Positions 17,698 through 26,220 of a DNA stretch of 64,000 nucleotides are shown here, one piece after another (position 1 is the stretch's first letter; each line of letters begins with the position of its first letter). The notes below the pieces were generated by a model. The model was not told where the DNA came from and did no database searches. It saw only the letters and a list, made by a program, of their open reading frames with translations. The stretch covers positions 2,929,090 to 2,993,089 of the forward strand of contig NC_017025.1 in NCBI RefSeq assembly GCF_000455605.1, written 5' to 3'. Source of the stretch: Flavobacterium indicum GPTSA100-9 = DSM 17447 (lineage in GTDB: Bacteria; Bacteroidota; Bacteroidia; Flavobacteriales; Flavobacteriaceae). The translations under genes were made by a program, and so were the position numbers.

Positions 17698-18802
17698 ATA
17701 TTGCTTCAAATAATTTTCCGGGTAACGGTCTTATTACACCTTTTAATTCCATATTCAATAAATGAGTACTCACTTTAAAAATGGGTAAATCACATTGTAA
17801 AGCAATTAAGTCCAATAGTTCTTTTCCATTTTTTATTAAAAAATCATATATTTTTTGTTCTTCTTCTCCTAAAGAAACAAATAATTGTTTTTGAATGGCT
17901 TTCTCTTCTTTTTTGGATGCAACATCCCAATTAAGCATATAAATTAAATCCGCCGCAGAAGTTAACATATTGGCGCGTTGCGTTTTAATTAAAGTATTAC
18001 AACCCTGACTGTATTTATCTGTACTTCTTCCCGGAACTGCAAATACATCTCTATTATAGTCATTAGCCACATTAGCCGTAATTAAAGAACCGCCTTTATC
18101 AGCACTTTCAATTACAACAGTTGCTTCACACATACCGGCTACTATTCGATTTCGTTTTACAAAATTTTCTCTATCTGGATTAGAAGTACTCCAATATTCC
18201 GTCATAAAACCACCATGTTCTTCCATTCTACTTACATATCTTTTATGTACTTTGGGATAAACTTGATTGAGACCATGTGCCAATACACCTATGGTTTGCA
18301 ATCCTTCCTCCATTGCTGCTTGATGCGCCACTATATCAACGCCATAGGCAAATCCACTGACAATAATTGGATTTAAAGGCGCTAAATCCGCAATTAATTT
18401 TTTGGTAAATTCCGTGCCATACGACGTAATTTGTCGAGTACCAACAATACTGATTAAATGTTGTTTTTGAATGTTGATATTGCCACTCTGAAACAACAGC
18501 ACGGGACCATCAATACAATGTTTTAATTTTTCTGGATATGATGTTTCTAAATAACTAATACAACTGATAGATTCCTTCTCTAAAAAAAGAAGTTCTTTTT
18601 CAGCCAAATTAAAATGATTTTTTATTTGTAAATTCTTGTAAAGTATTTCTCCTATTCCATCGATTGAAAGGATTTGTTTTCTTTTTGCTTTAAAAATAGC
18701 TTCAGCAGAACCAAAATGGGAAAGTAATTTTTTGGCAACAATATCACCTACTCCGTCCACTTGCATTAACGCAAGTAAATGAAACAATTCGTTTTGTAAC
18801 AT
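17696..18802 (-). CDS. dprA: DNA-processing protein DprA
   Basis: A 368-residue DprA/Smf protein, which loads RecA on incoming single-stranded DNA in natural transformation. An N-terminal helix-hairpin-helix region (GVGDIVAKKLLSHFGSAEA, SIDGIGEILYKNL) precedes the Rossmann-like core with SIVGTRQITSYGTEF, VSGFAYGVDIVAHQAA, VYPKVHKR, FVKRNRIVAG and GGSLITANVAND. A C-terminal winged-helix-like DprA domain ends the protein. The family motif is often GSRxxS; here it is GTRQITS. Divergent from the SPOR gene, with its own promoter. Confidence 0.94.
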   Translation of the reverse strand: MLQNELFHLLALMQVDGVGDIVAKKLLSHFGSAEAIFKAKRKQILSIDGIGEILYKNLQIKNHFNLAEKELLFLEKESISCISYLETSYPEKLKHCIDGPVLLFQSGNINIQKQHLISIVGTRQITSYGTEFTKKLIADLAPLNPIIVSGFAYGVDIVAHQAAMEEGLQTIGVLAHGLNQVYPKVHKRYVSRMEEHGGFMTEYWSTSNPDRENFVKRNRIVAGMCEATVVIESADKGGSLITANVANDYNRDVFAVPGRSTDKYSQGCNTLIKTQRANMLTSAADLIYMLNWDVASKKEEKAIQKQLFVSLGEEEQKIYDFLIKNGKELLDLIALQCDLPIFKVSTHLLNMELKGVIRPLPGKLFEAI

Positions 18803-18837
18803 GGCGTATAAATTTTAAAAGGCTTATAATCAAAGTA

Positions 18838-18845
18838 CAAATATA
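18838..18845 (-). promoter_or_regulatory. dprA promoter -7 element
   Basis: TATATTTG on the minus strand, 35 bases before the dprA ATG. Confidence 0.55.
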
Positions 18846-18918
18846 AGAGATATACGTAAATCTTCAACTATATTTTTATAAGAATTTATTGAAAGCTTAT
18901 AAATTTTAAATTGTTAAT

Positions 18919-18933
18919 AAAAATTGTTGATAA
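18919..18933 (-). promoter_or_regulatory. Second copy of the 15-base recA-upstream motif
   Basis: The minus strand reads TTATCAACAATTTTT, identical to 11704-11718. It lies between the divergent dprA and SPOR promoters. Confidence 0.4.
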
Positions 18934-18937
18934 AATT

Positions 18938-18966
18938 TTGAATTTGTCTTTGAATACTTAATTTTG
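18938..18966 (+). promoter_or_regulatory. Promoter of the SPOR-domain gene
   Basis: TTG (18938-18940), 18 bases, TAATTTTG (18959-18966) then C; the ATG is 5 bases later, giving an almost leaderless transcript. Confidence 0.6.
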
Positions 18967-18971
18967 CTTAT

Positions 18972-19949
18972 ATGAAGATAGAGAAATACATATCGGCTTT
19001 ATTATATAGATATCAATGTGTTACTGTTCCTGGGTTTGGTGCGTTTTTAACAGAATGGCAATCGGCGCAGGTAATAGAAGGACAACATTCATTCATTCCG
19101 CCTAGAAAAATAGTTTCTTTTAATTCAAACATTAAAAGTAATGATGGTTTATTAGCCAATCACATTGCATTAACTGAAAAAATTAGTTACGATCAGGCGT
19201 TATCTAAAATCAATTATCAAGTTAATTTTTGGCTTGAAAAACTGCAAAACAAAGAAACGCTTTCTTTAGAAAACATTGGTGATATTTTAGTAAATAATGA
19301 GAACAATTGGGTGTTTAAACCAAATCAGGCTATAAATTATTTAACCGATTCTTTTGGGTTATCAAGTTTTAATTCACCAGAAATTCAGCGTGAAGTAAAA
19401 CAAGTGGAAACTCCAATCGAAACACCAACGCTAACTTTAGTTGAAGAAGAGCATATTGAAGAAAACAATGAAGTAATTGCATTACCTCAAACTGCTGTTA
19501 AATCAAATACAAATTGGTTAAAATACGCAGCCGCTGTGGCAATATTTGCTTCTGCGGGTACTTTTGGTTATAAATATTATTACGACTACTCTATTGAACA
19601 AAAAACATTGTTAGTTGAAAAAACAGTTCAAGAACAAATCAATAAAAAAATTCAAGAAGCTACGTTCATAATTCCAAATCCAACGCAAAGTGTTGATTTA
19701 ACTATTGAAAAACCTGAAATCAAACCTTATCATGTGATTGCTGCGGCTTTTAGAAGTGAAAACAATGCAAAAAAAGCAATGGAAGAATTAAAAAAACAAG
19801 GGTATTTAAATGCAACTGTTTTACCTATTACGAAACATAATTTATATCCTGTTGCTTTTGAAAGTTTTTCAACTCTATCTGAAGCAAATAAATTAAAAAA
19901 TAAAATTATAACAGAGCATGCTATAGACGCTTGGTTAAAAATAGATTAA
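18972..19949 (+). CDS. Membrane protein with HU-CCDC81-like N-terminus and C-terminal SPOR domain
   Basis: A 325-residue single-pass protein. Residues 1-130 (MKIEKYISALLYRYQCVTVP, VPGFGAFLTEW, GDILVNNENNW) match the HU-CCDC81 family, an HU-fold domain pair found in Bacteroidota next to SPOR domains. A linker and one membrane helix follow (about 183-200, LKYAAAVAIFASAGTFGY). The periplasmic part ends with a SPOR domain (about 250-325, PYHVIAAAFRSENNAKKAM and YPVAFESFSTLSEANKL), which binds denuded peptidoglycan at division sites. The N-terminus faces the cytoplasm if the helix is a signal anchor. Monocistronic. Confidence 0.87.
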   Translation: MKIEKYISALLYRYQCVTVPGFGAFLTEWQSAQVIEGQHSFIPPRKIVSFNSNIKSNDGLLANHIALTEKISYDQALSKINYQVNFWLEKLQNKETLSLENIGDILVNNENNWVFKPNQAINYLTDSFGLSSFNSPEIQREVKQVETPIETPTLTLVEEEHIEENNEVIALPQTAVKSNTNWLKYAAAVAIFASAGTFGYKYYYDYSIEQKTLLVEKTVQEQINKKIQEATFIIPNPTQSVDLTIEKPEIKPYHVIAAAFRSENNAKKAMEELKKQGYLNATVLPITKHNLYPVAFESFSTLSEANKLKNKIITEHAIDAWLKID

Positions 19950-19972
19950 TCCCATATTTTTGGGATTTTTTT
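19948..19972 (+). terminator. Terminator of the SPOR gene
   Basis: AATCCCA/TGGGATT hairpin with a T-rich loop and T run; it overlaps the stop codon. Confidence 0.8.
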
Positions 19973-19996
19973 ATGTCTTTATTTAAAAGTCGTTGT

Positions 19997-20004
19997 TATC
20001 TTTG
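19997..20004 (+). promoter_or_regulatory. Promoter -7 element of the thioesterase-reductase operon
   Basis: TATCTTTG followed by T, 17 bases before the ATG at 20022. Confidence 0.6.
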
Positions 20005-20021
20005 TATAAAAAATAGAAACA

Positions 20022-20534
20022 ATGCAACCAAAATTTCCTCAAGATTCAATTACAACACTTACCGACTTAGTTTTACCTGGAGAAACCAACCCATTAAACA
20101 ACTTATTTGGTGGAGAACTTTTAGCTAGAATGGACAGAGCTGCAAGTATAACTGCAAGAAGACATTCTCGTAGAGTTTGTGTAACCGCATCAGTAAACCA
20201 TGTTGCATTTAATAGAGCTATCCCCCTTGGGAGCGTGGTAACCGTAGAATCTAAAGTTTCAAGAACTTTTAATACGTCTATGGAAATATTCATTGATGTT
20301 TGGATTGAAGACCGCGAATCAGGAATTAAAAATAAAGCAAACGAAGCCATTTATACTTTCGTTGCTGTTGATGAGACTGGACGACCTGTTCCTGTTCCTC
20401 CAATTATTCCAGAAACTGATTTAGAAAAACAACGTTATGAAGCCGCATTACGAAGAAAACAACTAAGTTTAGTTTTAGCTGGAAAAATGAAACCAAACGA
20501 AGCTACAGAACTTAAAGCGTTATTTACAGAATAA
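20022..20534 (+). CDS. Acyl-CoA thioesterase (hotdog fold, YciA/BACH type)
   Basis: A 170-residue hotdog thioesterase that hydrolyses acyl-CoA. The hotdog helix region is PLNNLFGGELLARMDRAASI, with GGELLARMD in the position of the YciA GGxLLxxMD motif and its catalytic aspartate. CVTASVNHVAFNRAIPLG and TSMEIFIDVWIED are the following strands. The C-terminal tail (EAALRRKQLSLVLAGKM) is helical, as in the BACH group. It lies 2 bases before the reductase gene and is surely co-transcribed. Substrate chain length cannot be read. Confidence 0.9.
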   Translation: MQPKFPQDSITTLTDLVLPGETNPLNNLFGGELLARMDRAASITARRHSRRVCVTASVNHVAFNRAIPLGSVVTVESKVSRTFNTSMEIFIDVWIEDRESGIKNKANEAIYTFVAVDETGRPVPVPPIIPETDLEKQRYEAALRRKQLSLVLAGKMKPNEATELKALFTE

Positions 20535-20536
20535 TT

Positions 20537-21592
20537 ATGAACTTTTATAAATTAAAAATACAAGAAGTAAAAAGAGAAACACCAAGTGCTGTTTCAATCC
20601 TTTTTCACGTCCCAGATGAATTGAAAACCTTTTATCAATTTACAGCGGGGCAGTACGTTACCTTAAAACTTACATTAGACGGAAAAGAAGTTAGAAGAGC
20701 GTATTCTATTTGCACTGCTCCTAAAAGTGGCGAATTAAGAATCGCGGTTAAAGAAGTAGCTCAAGGTTATTTTTCAAAATTTGCAAATCAAAAACTAACC
20801 GCTGGCGATTTATTAGAGGTAAGTGTACCTGAAGGTAAATTTACTTTTGAACCTCATGTAGATGCTCAAAAATCTTATGCGGCTTTTGCGGCCGGAAGTG
20901 GAATTACACCTGTTATTTCAATTGCAAAAACCGTATTACTAGAAGAACCCAAAAGCACTTTCGTATTGGTATATGGTAATAAAAAACCAGAAGAAACCAT
21001 ATTTCATGACGAATTAGCACACTTACAACAACAGTTTTTAGGTCGCTTTTTTGTTCACTTTGTTTACAGTCAAACGAACATTCCAAACGAATTATTTGGA
21101 AGAATTGATAAATCAGTTGTAAATAATGTGATTAAAAACAAACACGCGGATAAAGCTTTCAGTAAGTTTTACTTATGTGGCCCTGAAGAAATGATTACTA
21201 CTGTTTCTTCTGTTTTAAAAGAAAACAATGTAGCGGACAAAGACATTAAATTTGAATTGTTTGGCACCTCCTCTTCAAAAGAAGAAAGTTCTACTAATGC
21301 AGTTTCTGATGGCCATACTCAAATTACAATTTTAGTGGATAGTGACGAAACAACTTTTGAAATGAGTCAGAAACAAACCATTTTAGAAGCGGCATTAAAA
21401 CACGGATTAGATGTTCCTTATTCTTGCCAAGGTGGAATTTGCAGCAGTTGTATTTGTAAAGTTACCGAAGGAAATGTAACTATGAAGAAAAACCAAATAT
21501 TAACAGATGAAGAAATTGCCGATGGATTAACCCTTTCTTGTCAGGCAGTACCCACATCCGCAACAATAAAAGTCGATTTTGACAATTTATAA
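20537..21592 (+). CDS. PaaE-type ferredoxin:NADPH reductase with 2Fe-2S domain
   Basis: A 351-residue electron-transfer flavoprotein. The FAD-binding motif is VRRAYSICTAP, the NAD(P) site AAGSGITPVISI, with the LCGPEEM motif (FYLCGPEEMITTV). The C-terminal plant-type ferredoxin domain has VPYSCQGGICSSCICKV and a last cysteine in LTLSCQAVP, four ligands for a 2Fe-2S cluster. PaaE is the reductase of phenylacetyl-CoA epoxidase, but no other paa genes are here, so it may instead serve a desaturase or other oxygenase. Paired with the acyl-CoA thioesterase. Confidence 0.85.
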   Translation: MNFYKLKIQEVKRETPSAVSILFHVPDELKTFYQFTAGQYVTLKLTLDGKEVRRAYSICTAPKSGELRIAVKEVAQGYFSKFANQKLTAGDLLEVSVPEGKFTFEPHVDAQKSYAAFAAGSGITPVISIAKTVLLEEPKSTFVLVYGNKKPEETIFHDELAHLQQQFLGRFFVHFVYSQTNIPNELFGRIDKSVVNNVIKNKHADKAFSKFYLCGPEEMITTVSSVLKENNVADKDIKFELFGTSSSKEESSTNAVSDGHTQITILVDSDETTFEMSQKQTILEAALKHGLDVPYSCQGGICSSCICKVTEGNVTMKKNQILTDEEIADGLTLSCQAVPTSATIKVDFDNL

Positions 21593-21599
21593 AAATAAC

Positions 21600-21631
21600 A
21601 AAAGGAGCTCATTAAGCTCCTTTTGTATTTT
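21600..21631. terminator. Bidirectional terminator; copy 1 of a 31-base repeat
   Basis: AAAGGAGCT/AGCTCCTTT hairpin with T runs; the AraC stop codon is in its loop. Bases 21601-21631 match 25103-25133 at 30 of 31 positions in the same orientation. Confidence 0.85.
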
Positions 21632-22700
21632 TAAAATCCGTTGGAGTCATACCAACCTGTTTTTTAAACAAACTATTAAATGAAGATTTCGAATTAAACC
21701 CAGATTTATTAGCGATAGACTCTATTGTATATTGTTTAAAATCATTTGAAAGCAACATTTTTTTTGCTTCTTCTAATCTGTATGAATTTATAAATGTTGC
21801 AAAATTAACACCGTATCTTGTATTTATAAAAATAGATAAATATTTTTCATTGGTTCCAATTTTTTTAGCCAGTTCATTTAATGACAATGAAGCATTTAAA
21901 TAAGGCTTTTCATCAACAATGTAAGAGGATAATTTTTGATCTAAATCGTTAAATAGTGCATCAAATTGGGTTGAATCTTTAATTTCATTATGAAAATTTT
22001 GCTCTTTGTTTTTCAATTGTACTTGTGTACGATTAATATACGCCACATAGATAAAATAAATGGAAGAATAGAGTTCAAATGATACTTTTAAAAATTTTGG
22101 AACTAAACCTAAAAGTGTTAGTACCATTAAAAGAAAAAACAAAACATATCCTAAAATAAAATATTGAATCTGCGATGGTTGTATCTTATACGTAGTATCC
22201 AATTTATATTCTTCCTTATATCTTCTATAAACAGAGTAAGACCTGTAGATATAATATAAATTTAGCAATGGAAAAACAAACAAAAGGGCAAGATAATTTG
22301 AATACGTCAATAAATCTTCTGCTAGTTCTTTCATAAACAAATTCTTCTTTGTATTCATGTATATAAAAGAAAATACATTGATTAAAAGAAGAAGAATTGC
22401 TAAAACAAAATGTTTGATACCATTATTAAAGGTTGTTTTAGCTAAAAACAAAATGTATAAATACAACAGTGGTGGTACGGCAAGTATAAAAACAAAGAAA
22501 AACAACATCAACAACTCTGATAAACCTGTTGGAATACCATTTAATTTTTCAGTTGACAGAAAAAAAGAAGCAATTGCTAAGGTCCAATTTAAAAAATAAA
22601 ACCCTAAAATTTTTGTCCCTGTATTTCCATTGCTTTTGGGTATCAATAAGAAAAACATCGCCAAAATAAAAGCAATTAATACAGGTATTAATAAAGTCAT
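21612..22700 (-). CDS. Membrane-bound AraC-family transcriptional regulator
   Basis: A 362-residue regulator. The N-terminal ~225 residues form about seven hydrophobic helices (for example LIPVLIAFILAMFFLLIP and IQYFILGYVLFFLLMVLTLL). The C-terminal ~110 residues are an AraC DNA-binding domain with two helix-turn-helix units (LNELAKKIGTNEKYLSIF and TIESIANKSGFNSKSSF, then FKKQVGMTPTDFKN). Proteins of this layout sense an unknown membrane or extracellular signal. It is divergent from the large surface-protein gene at 22833, which is its most obvious candidate target. Confidence 0.88.
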   Translation of the reverse strand: MTLLIPVLIAFILAMFFLLIPKSNGNTGTKILGFYFLNWTLAIASFFLSTEKLNGIPTGLSELLMLFFFVFILAVPPLLYLYILFLAKTTFNNGIKHFVLAILLLLINVFSFIYMNTKKNLFMKELAEDLLTYSNYLALLFVFPLLNLYYIYRSYSVYRRYKEEYKLDTTYKIQPSQIQYFILGYVLFFLLMVLTLLGLVPKFLKVSFELYSSIYFIYVAYINRTQVQLKNKEQNFHNEIKDSTQFDALFNDLDQKLSSYIVDEKPYLNASLSLNELAKKIGTNEKYLSIFINTRYGVNFATFINSYRLEEAKKMLLSNDFKQYTIESIANKSGFNSKSSFNSLFKKQVGMTPTDFKNTKGA

Positions 22701-22802
22701 TAAAGATTAAATTTTATGTTATTTTATCGTCTAAAAATAAGGAATTTGTTTGAAAACAAGGAAAGCGAACAACAAAAAATTTAAAATTTTAGAAATGTGA
22801 AA

Positions 22803-22810
22803 TAGTTTTG
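22803..22810 (+). promoter_or_regulatory. Promoter -7 element of the repeat surface protein
   Basis: TAGTTTTG, 22 bases before the ATG at 22833; fits TAnnTTTG. Confidence 0.5.
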
Positions 22811-22832
22811 AACCGCATCAAAATTTATAAAA

Positions 22833-25079
22833 ATGAAAAAAACTATTCACTTATTCATTACATTTTTTTCACTTGTCATTTCTTATGGACAAGTTGGAAT
22901 TGGAACAACTAATCCACATGCAAGTTCTATTCTTGAATTAAACAGTACTTCACAAGGATTATTAATTACTCGACTAACTTCTGCACAGAGAGATGCGATT
23001 ATTTCTCCAGCAAATGGATTAATAATATATAATACTTCTATTAATTGTTTCCAATATTATAAAAATTTTTCGTGGTTTTCACTATGTGACGCTACAGTTT
23101 CGAGTTTAAATTGTGGTGGTGGTACTGCAAGTAATGGTGCTGTTGGGGTTCCTTATTCAGGTAATGCAACCCTACCCTATTTAGGAGGTAACGGTGGTTC
23201 TTATTCCTCGGGTTATCCTATTTCTTCTACTGGAGTAAGTGGATTAACAGCAACATTACAAGCAGGTACATTATCAAATGGTGCTGGAAACTTAACTTTT
23301 ACAATATCAGGAACACCTACTTCTAGTGGAACAGCTAATTTTGCCTTTTCCTTTGGAGGACAGAGCTGTACTTTTTCAATAACTATTGACGGACCAACCA
23401 TTGCTTCTATTCCTTGTTCAGCCCCGTTTACAATCACACCTGCTGGAAACGGTATTGCTGGTTTGCCCTTCAATAAAATAGTATCGGTTCCCTATACTGG
23501 AGGAAATGGAGTAGCCTATTCTGCAGGATCACCAATATCCTCGATTGGAGTTACAGGGTTAACAGCAACTTTAAACGCTGGCACATTAGCTACTGGTGCT
23601 GGAAATTTTACTTTTACAGTAACAGGAACACCCAATCCATTTGTGTCCGCATCAACAACCGCTACTGCAACATTCCCTTTTACTTTTGATGGTAAAAATT
23701 GTAGCTTTACTGTAACTATAAATAAAGCTAGTATTGCTCCTATTACTTGTTCTTCTGCTGTGGTTGAAAATCCAACAACAGGAAGTAATGGTTCACCATA
23801 CGTTGGAACGATTACCATAACCTACCCTGCTGGTGGAAACGGAGGTTGTTTTGATGAACAAACAATAACATCATCAACTGTTACTGGATTAACAGCCATC
23901 TTGCCGGCAGGTTGTACTAATACCGCAGGTGGAACTCTCGTTTTCAATGTTTCAGGCACACCCACATCGGTTGGTAATGCCCGGTTTAACTTAAGCAATT
24001 TTATAACAAATTTAGGTTGTTCAGGAGCAGACGTTCAAATTACAATTAGTGGAAGTCCAATAGTAACCGGTTTAAACTGTAGTGCCGCAACGCATTCACC
24101 TAGTTCTGCTACACAATTAAGTGCTTATTCTGGAACAACAACTTTACCCTATACCGGTGGAAATGGTGTGGCTTATCCCACCCAAACCATACATTCAACA
24201 GGGGTAACTGGATTAACAGCTGTTTTAATCCCTGGCACTTTAGCCTCAGGAAATGGGAATCTTACTTTTACAGTAACTGGTACACCAATAACTTCAGGAT
24301 GGGCAACTTTTACTATTACATTTGGAGGACAAACGTGTGCTTTTTCCATAAGAGTGAATGGTAGAGTAATTACAATTGACTATATTGATAATTCAAGTGT
24401 TGGTGGTGCAGCAAGAAGATTTCCCCAACAATATGTTCCAGGAAATTATGGTCCCTCTGGTGTTTTTAATACTATTGGGGGCATATCTACGAGTGATTTT
24501 ACTACTACTTTTAACGGGGGTATATCTGCATTAACAATGAAAAACACTAAAGATATTGTAGCTTTAGGCCCTCATCATGTTTCAGCTGCTGCTAGAAGTG
24601 TAGCAGACTGCCAAAGAATTAGAGATTATGTTTCATTAGGTGGCATCGCAATTATCACTTTAGATGCTCAAAGCGCAAATTCATTAACTACAGCCAATAC
24701 AATTTTTGCGGCTTTTGGAGGCACAGGTACTTTTAGCTCTAATACCACTACAACCTATACCGCAATTCCTTCATTGTCGAGTGTTTTTTGGGGAACTTCT
24801 CCCTCTGGTGTAACTTTAGACAGCTCGGGTTCTGCTAATACAGTCAGTGCAAAATTAAATGCTGGATATGTATTACCTCCCGGATCTATTGTATTAGCAA
24901 GATATGCAGATGACACGCCCGCTATTTGGACTTGTGGGGAAGGAAATCGTGCCTTATTTATTTGTGATGATGGTATTTGTGATTCAACATTGTTTACTAC
25001 TGTTACCGTAAACAATGATTTTGAACGATTTATGCACAATATGTTAAAAAATTATATTTTAGTTCATTTAGGATTTTGA
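22833..25079 (+). CDS. Secreted four-repeat surface protein with possible ThuA/GATase-like C-terminal domain
   Basis: A 748-residue protein with a signal peptide cut after SYG (ISYG/QVGIGTT). The first part (GIGTTNPHASSILELNS) resembles the N-terminus of many flavobacterial fibre-like proteins. Four modules of about 100 residues follow (roughly 93-520), each with two cysteines, a GGNG turn, GLTATL and a NLTFTISGTPTSSGTA-like strand, suggesting immunoglobulin-like domains. The last ~215 residues are different: DIVALGPHHVSAAARSV, LRDYV-type RIRDYVSLGGIAIITLD and ALFICDDGICDS look like an alpha/beta fold of the glutamine amidotransferase/ThuA kind. No T9SS sorting domain is visible. Probably an adhesin-like surface protein; binding partner unknown. 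Confidence 0.7.
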   Translation: MKKTIHLFITFFSLVISYGQVGIGTTNPHASSILELNSTSQGLLITRLTSAQRDAIISPANGLIIYNTSINCFQYYKNFSWFSLCDATVSSLNCGGGTASNGAVGVPYSGNATLPYLGGNGGSYSSGYPISSTGVSGLTATLQAGTLSNGAGNLTFTISGTPTSSGTANFAFSFGGQSCTFSITIDGPTIASIPCSAPFTITPAGNGIAGLPFNKIVSVPYTGGNGVAYSAGSPISSIGVTGLTATLNAGTLATGAGNFTFTVTGTPNPFVSASTTATATFPFTFDGKNCSFTVTINKASIAPITCSSAVVENPTTGSNGSPYVGTITITYPAGGNGGCFDEQTITSSTVTGLTAILPAGCTNTAGGTLVFNVSGTPTSVGNARFNLSNFITNLGCSGADVQITISGSPIVTGLNCSAATHSPSSATQLSAYSGTTTLPYTGGNGVAYPTQTIHSTGVTGLTAVLIPGTLASGNGNLTFTVTGTPITSGWATFTITFGGQTCAFSIRVNGRVITIDYIDNSSVGGAARRFPQQYVPGNYGPSGVFNTIGGISTSDFTTTFNGGISALTMKNTKDIVALGPHHVSAAARSVADCQRIRDYVSLGGIAIITLDAQSANSLTTANTIFAAFGGTGTFSSNTTTTYTAIPSLSSVFWGTSPSGVTLDSSGSANTVSAKLNAGYVLPPGSIVLARYADDTPAIWTCGEGNRALFICDDGICDSTLFTTVTVNNDFERFMHNMLKNYILVHLGF

Positions 25080-25100
25080 TGCAAACCCAATAACTAAATT

Positions 25101-25133
25101 AAAAAGGAGCTAATTAAGCTCCTTTTGTATTTT
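25101..25133. terminator. Bidirectional terminator; copy 2 of the 31-base repeat
   Basis: AAAAGGAGCT/AGCTCCTTTT hairpin with T run. It is almost identical to 21601-21631 and contains the last codons of the GT9 gene. Confidence 0.85.
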
Positions 25134-26147
25134 ATTAATAACTGTTGTTGGTAAAATGGTTCGCATCACATCTTCATACCCTTCCACTTTTTTATTTCCG
25201 TAAACGGAAGTTGGCAAAAACGGATAGCGTTCTCTGTCTGAAGTGATACAAAAGTCATCCGGTTGATGAAATGGTTGAAAACCAGCATAAGGATGTGTGG
25301 CTCCCCAAAGTGTAATGACTTTAATACCCAACATCGCGGCAATATGAGCATTTCCAGAATCCATTGAAAGCATCAAGTCTAAATTAGAAATCACTTCTAA
25401 CTCTTGTTTGAATTTTAGTTTTCCAGCCAAAACAATTACATTTTCGTTTTGATTTTGCAATTGATTCAACAGCTGAATTTCTTTTTCTCCTCCGCCAAAT
25501 AAGAATATTTTGTTCTCTTTATTATGTGCTAATCCATCAATAACTTTTTGCATTAAATCTAACGGATACACTTTACTTTCATACTGTGCAAAGGGCGCTA
25601 TGCCAATCCATTTTAGATTTTTTATTCCGGTTATAGCAATGATTTCTTCTGATAAAAGTGCTTTTTCTGGGAATTGAGCTTTCGTTAAATCAATTGAAAA
25701 ACCTAATTGTTCAAACGTTTCAACATGTCTTTGAAACATGGATTTTGTTGGAGAAATAGTCTTTACTGCTAACTTTGTTAATTCTCTTTTGTCTTTTCTA
25801 CCTTTATCTGTAGCTGCTACTTTTTTCCCGCTAATTGTAAATAATGATCGGACCACTTTAGAACGAAGTACATTATGTAAATCGGCAACCGCATCAATAT
25901 TCAGTTTTCGCAAATCAGAAAACAAACGTAATAAACCTAAGAATCCTTTGTGTCGTTCTTTCAAATCCACACCAAAGAAATTCACATTCGGAATTCCGTC
26001 AAAAAAAGGCTGAAAAAAAGGTCGAGAAACCACTGTAATTTTTACATCTGGGTATTGTAAAACCAAGGCCCTCAACACAGGAACTATCATCGCGACATCA
26101 CCCATAGCGGATAAACGAATTACGGCGATATGTTTTGTTTTTTGCAT
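25110..26147 (-). CDS. Glycosyltransferase family 9 (heptosyltransferase-like)
   Basis: A 345-residue GT9 enzyme from the ATG at 26147; an upstream ATG adds 14 hydrophobic residues that look like leader translation. IAVIRLSAMGDVAMIVPVL is the typical GT9 start, followed by DLHNVLRSKVVRSLF in the N-terminal domain and LMLSMDSGNAHIAAMLGI with LWGATHPYAGF in the nucleotide-sugar domain. GT9 enzymes add heptose or related sugars to the lipopolysaccharide core. It follows DUF4254 on the same strand, a conserved pair, though a terminator hairpin lies between them. Confidence 0.87.
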   Translation of the reverse strand: MQKTKHIAVIRLSAMGDVAMIVPVLRALVLQYPDVKITVVSRPFFQPFFDGIPNVNFFGVDLKERHKGFLGLLRLFSDLRKLNIDAVADLHNVLRSKVVRSLFTISGKKVAATDKGRKDKRELTKLAVKTISPTKSMFQRHVETFEQLGFSIDLTKAQFPEKALLSEEIIAITGIKNLKWIGIAPFAQYESKVYPLDLMQKVIDGLAHNKENKIFLFGGGEKEIQLLNQLQNQNENVIVLAGKLKFKQELEVISNLDLMLSMDSGNAHIAAMLGIKVITLWGATHPYAGFQPFHQPDDFCITSDRERYPFLPTSVYGNKKVEGYEDVMRTILPTTVINKIQKELN

Positions 26148-26157
26148 ATTTATAAAT

Positions 26158-26202
26158 AAAAAACCATTAAGAAAAAGAGTAAAACTCAAATTCTTAATGG
26201 TT
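26158..26202 (-). terminator. Terminator between DUF4254 and GT9
   Basis: AACCATTAAGAA and its exact inverse (26162-26173, 26191-26202) enclose a 17-base loop; a T run follows on the minus strand. Confidence 0.7.
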
Positions 26203-26220
26203 AAAAGTATAAAAAAAAAA

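Noticed and set aside
20537..21592. Phenylacetate degradation locus because of PaaE
   Set aside because: No paaABCD or other pathway gene is in the window; the reductase is paired with a thioesterase only.
23213..23818. Antisense open frames in the repeat surface protein
   Set aside because: They repeat with the period of the sense modules, so are by-products of the repeats.
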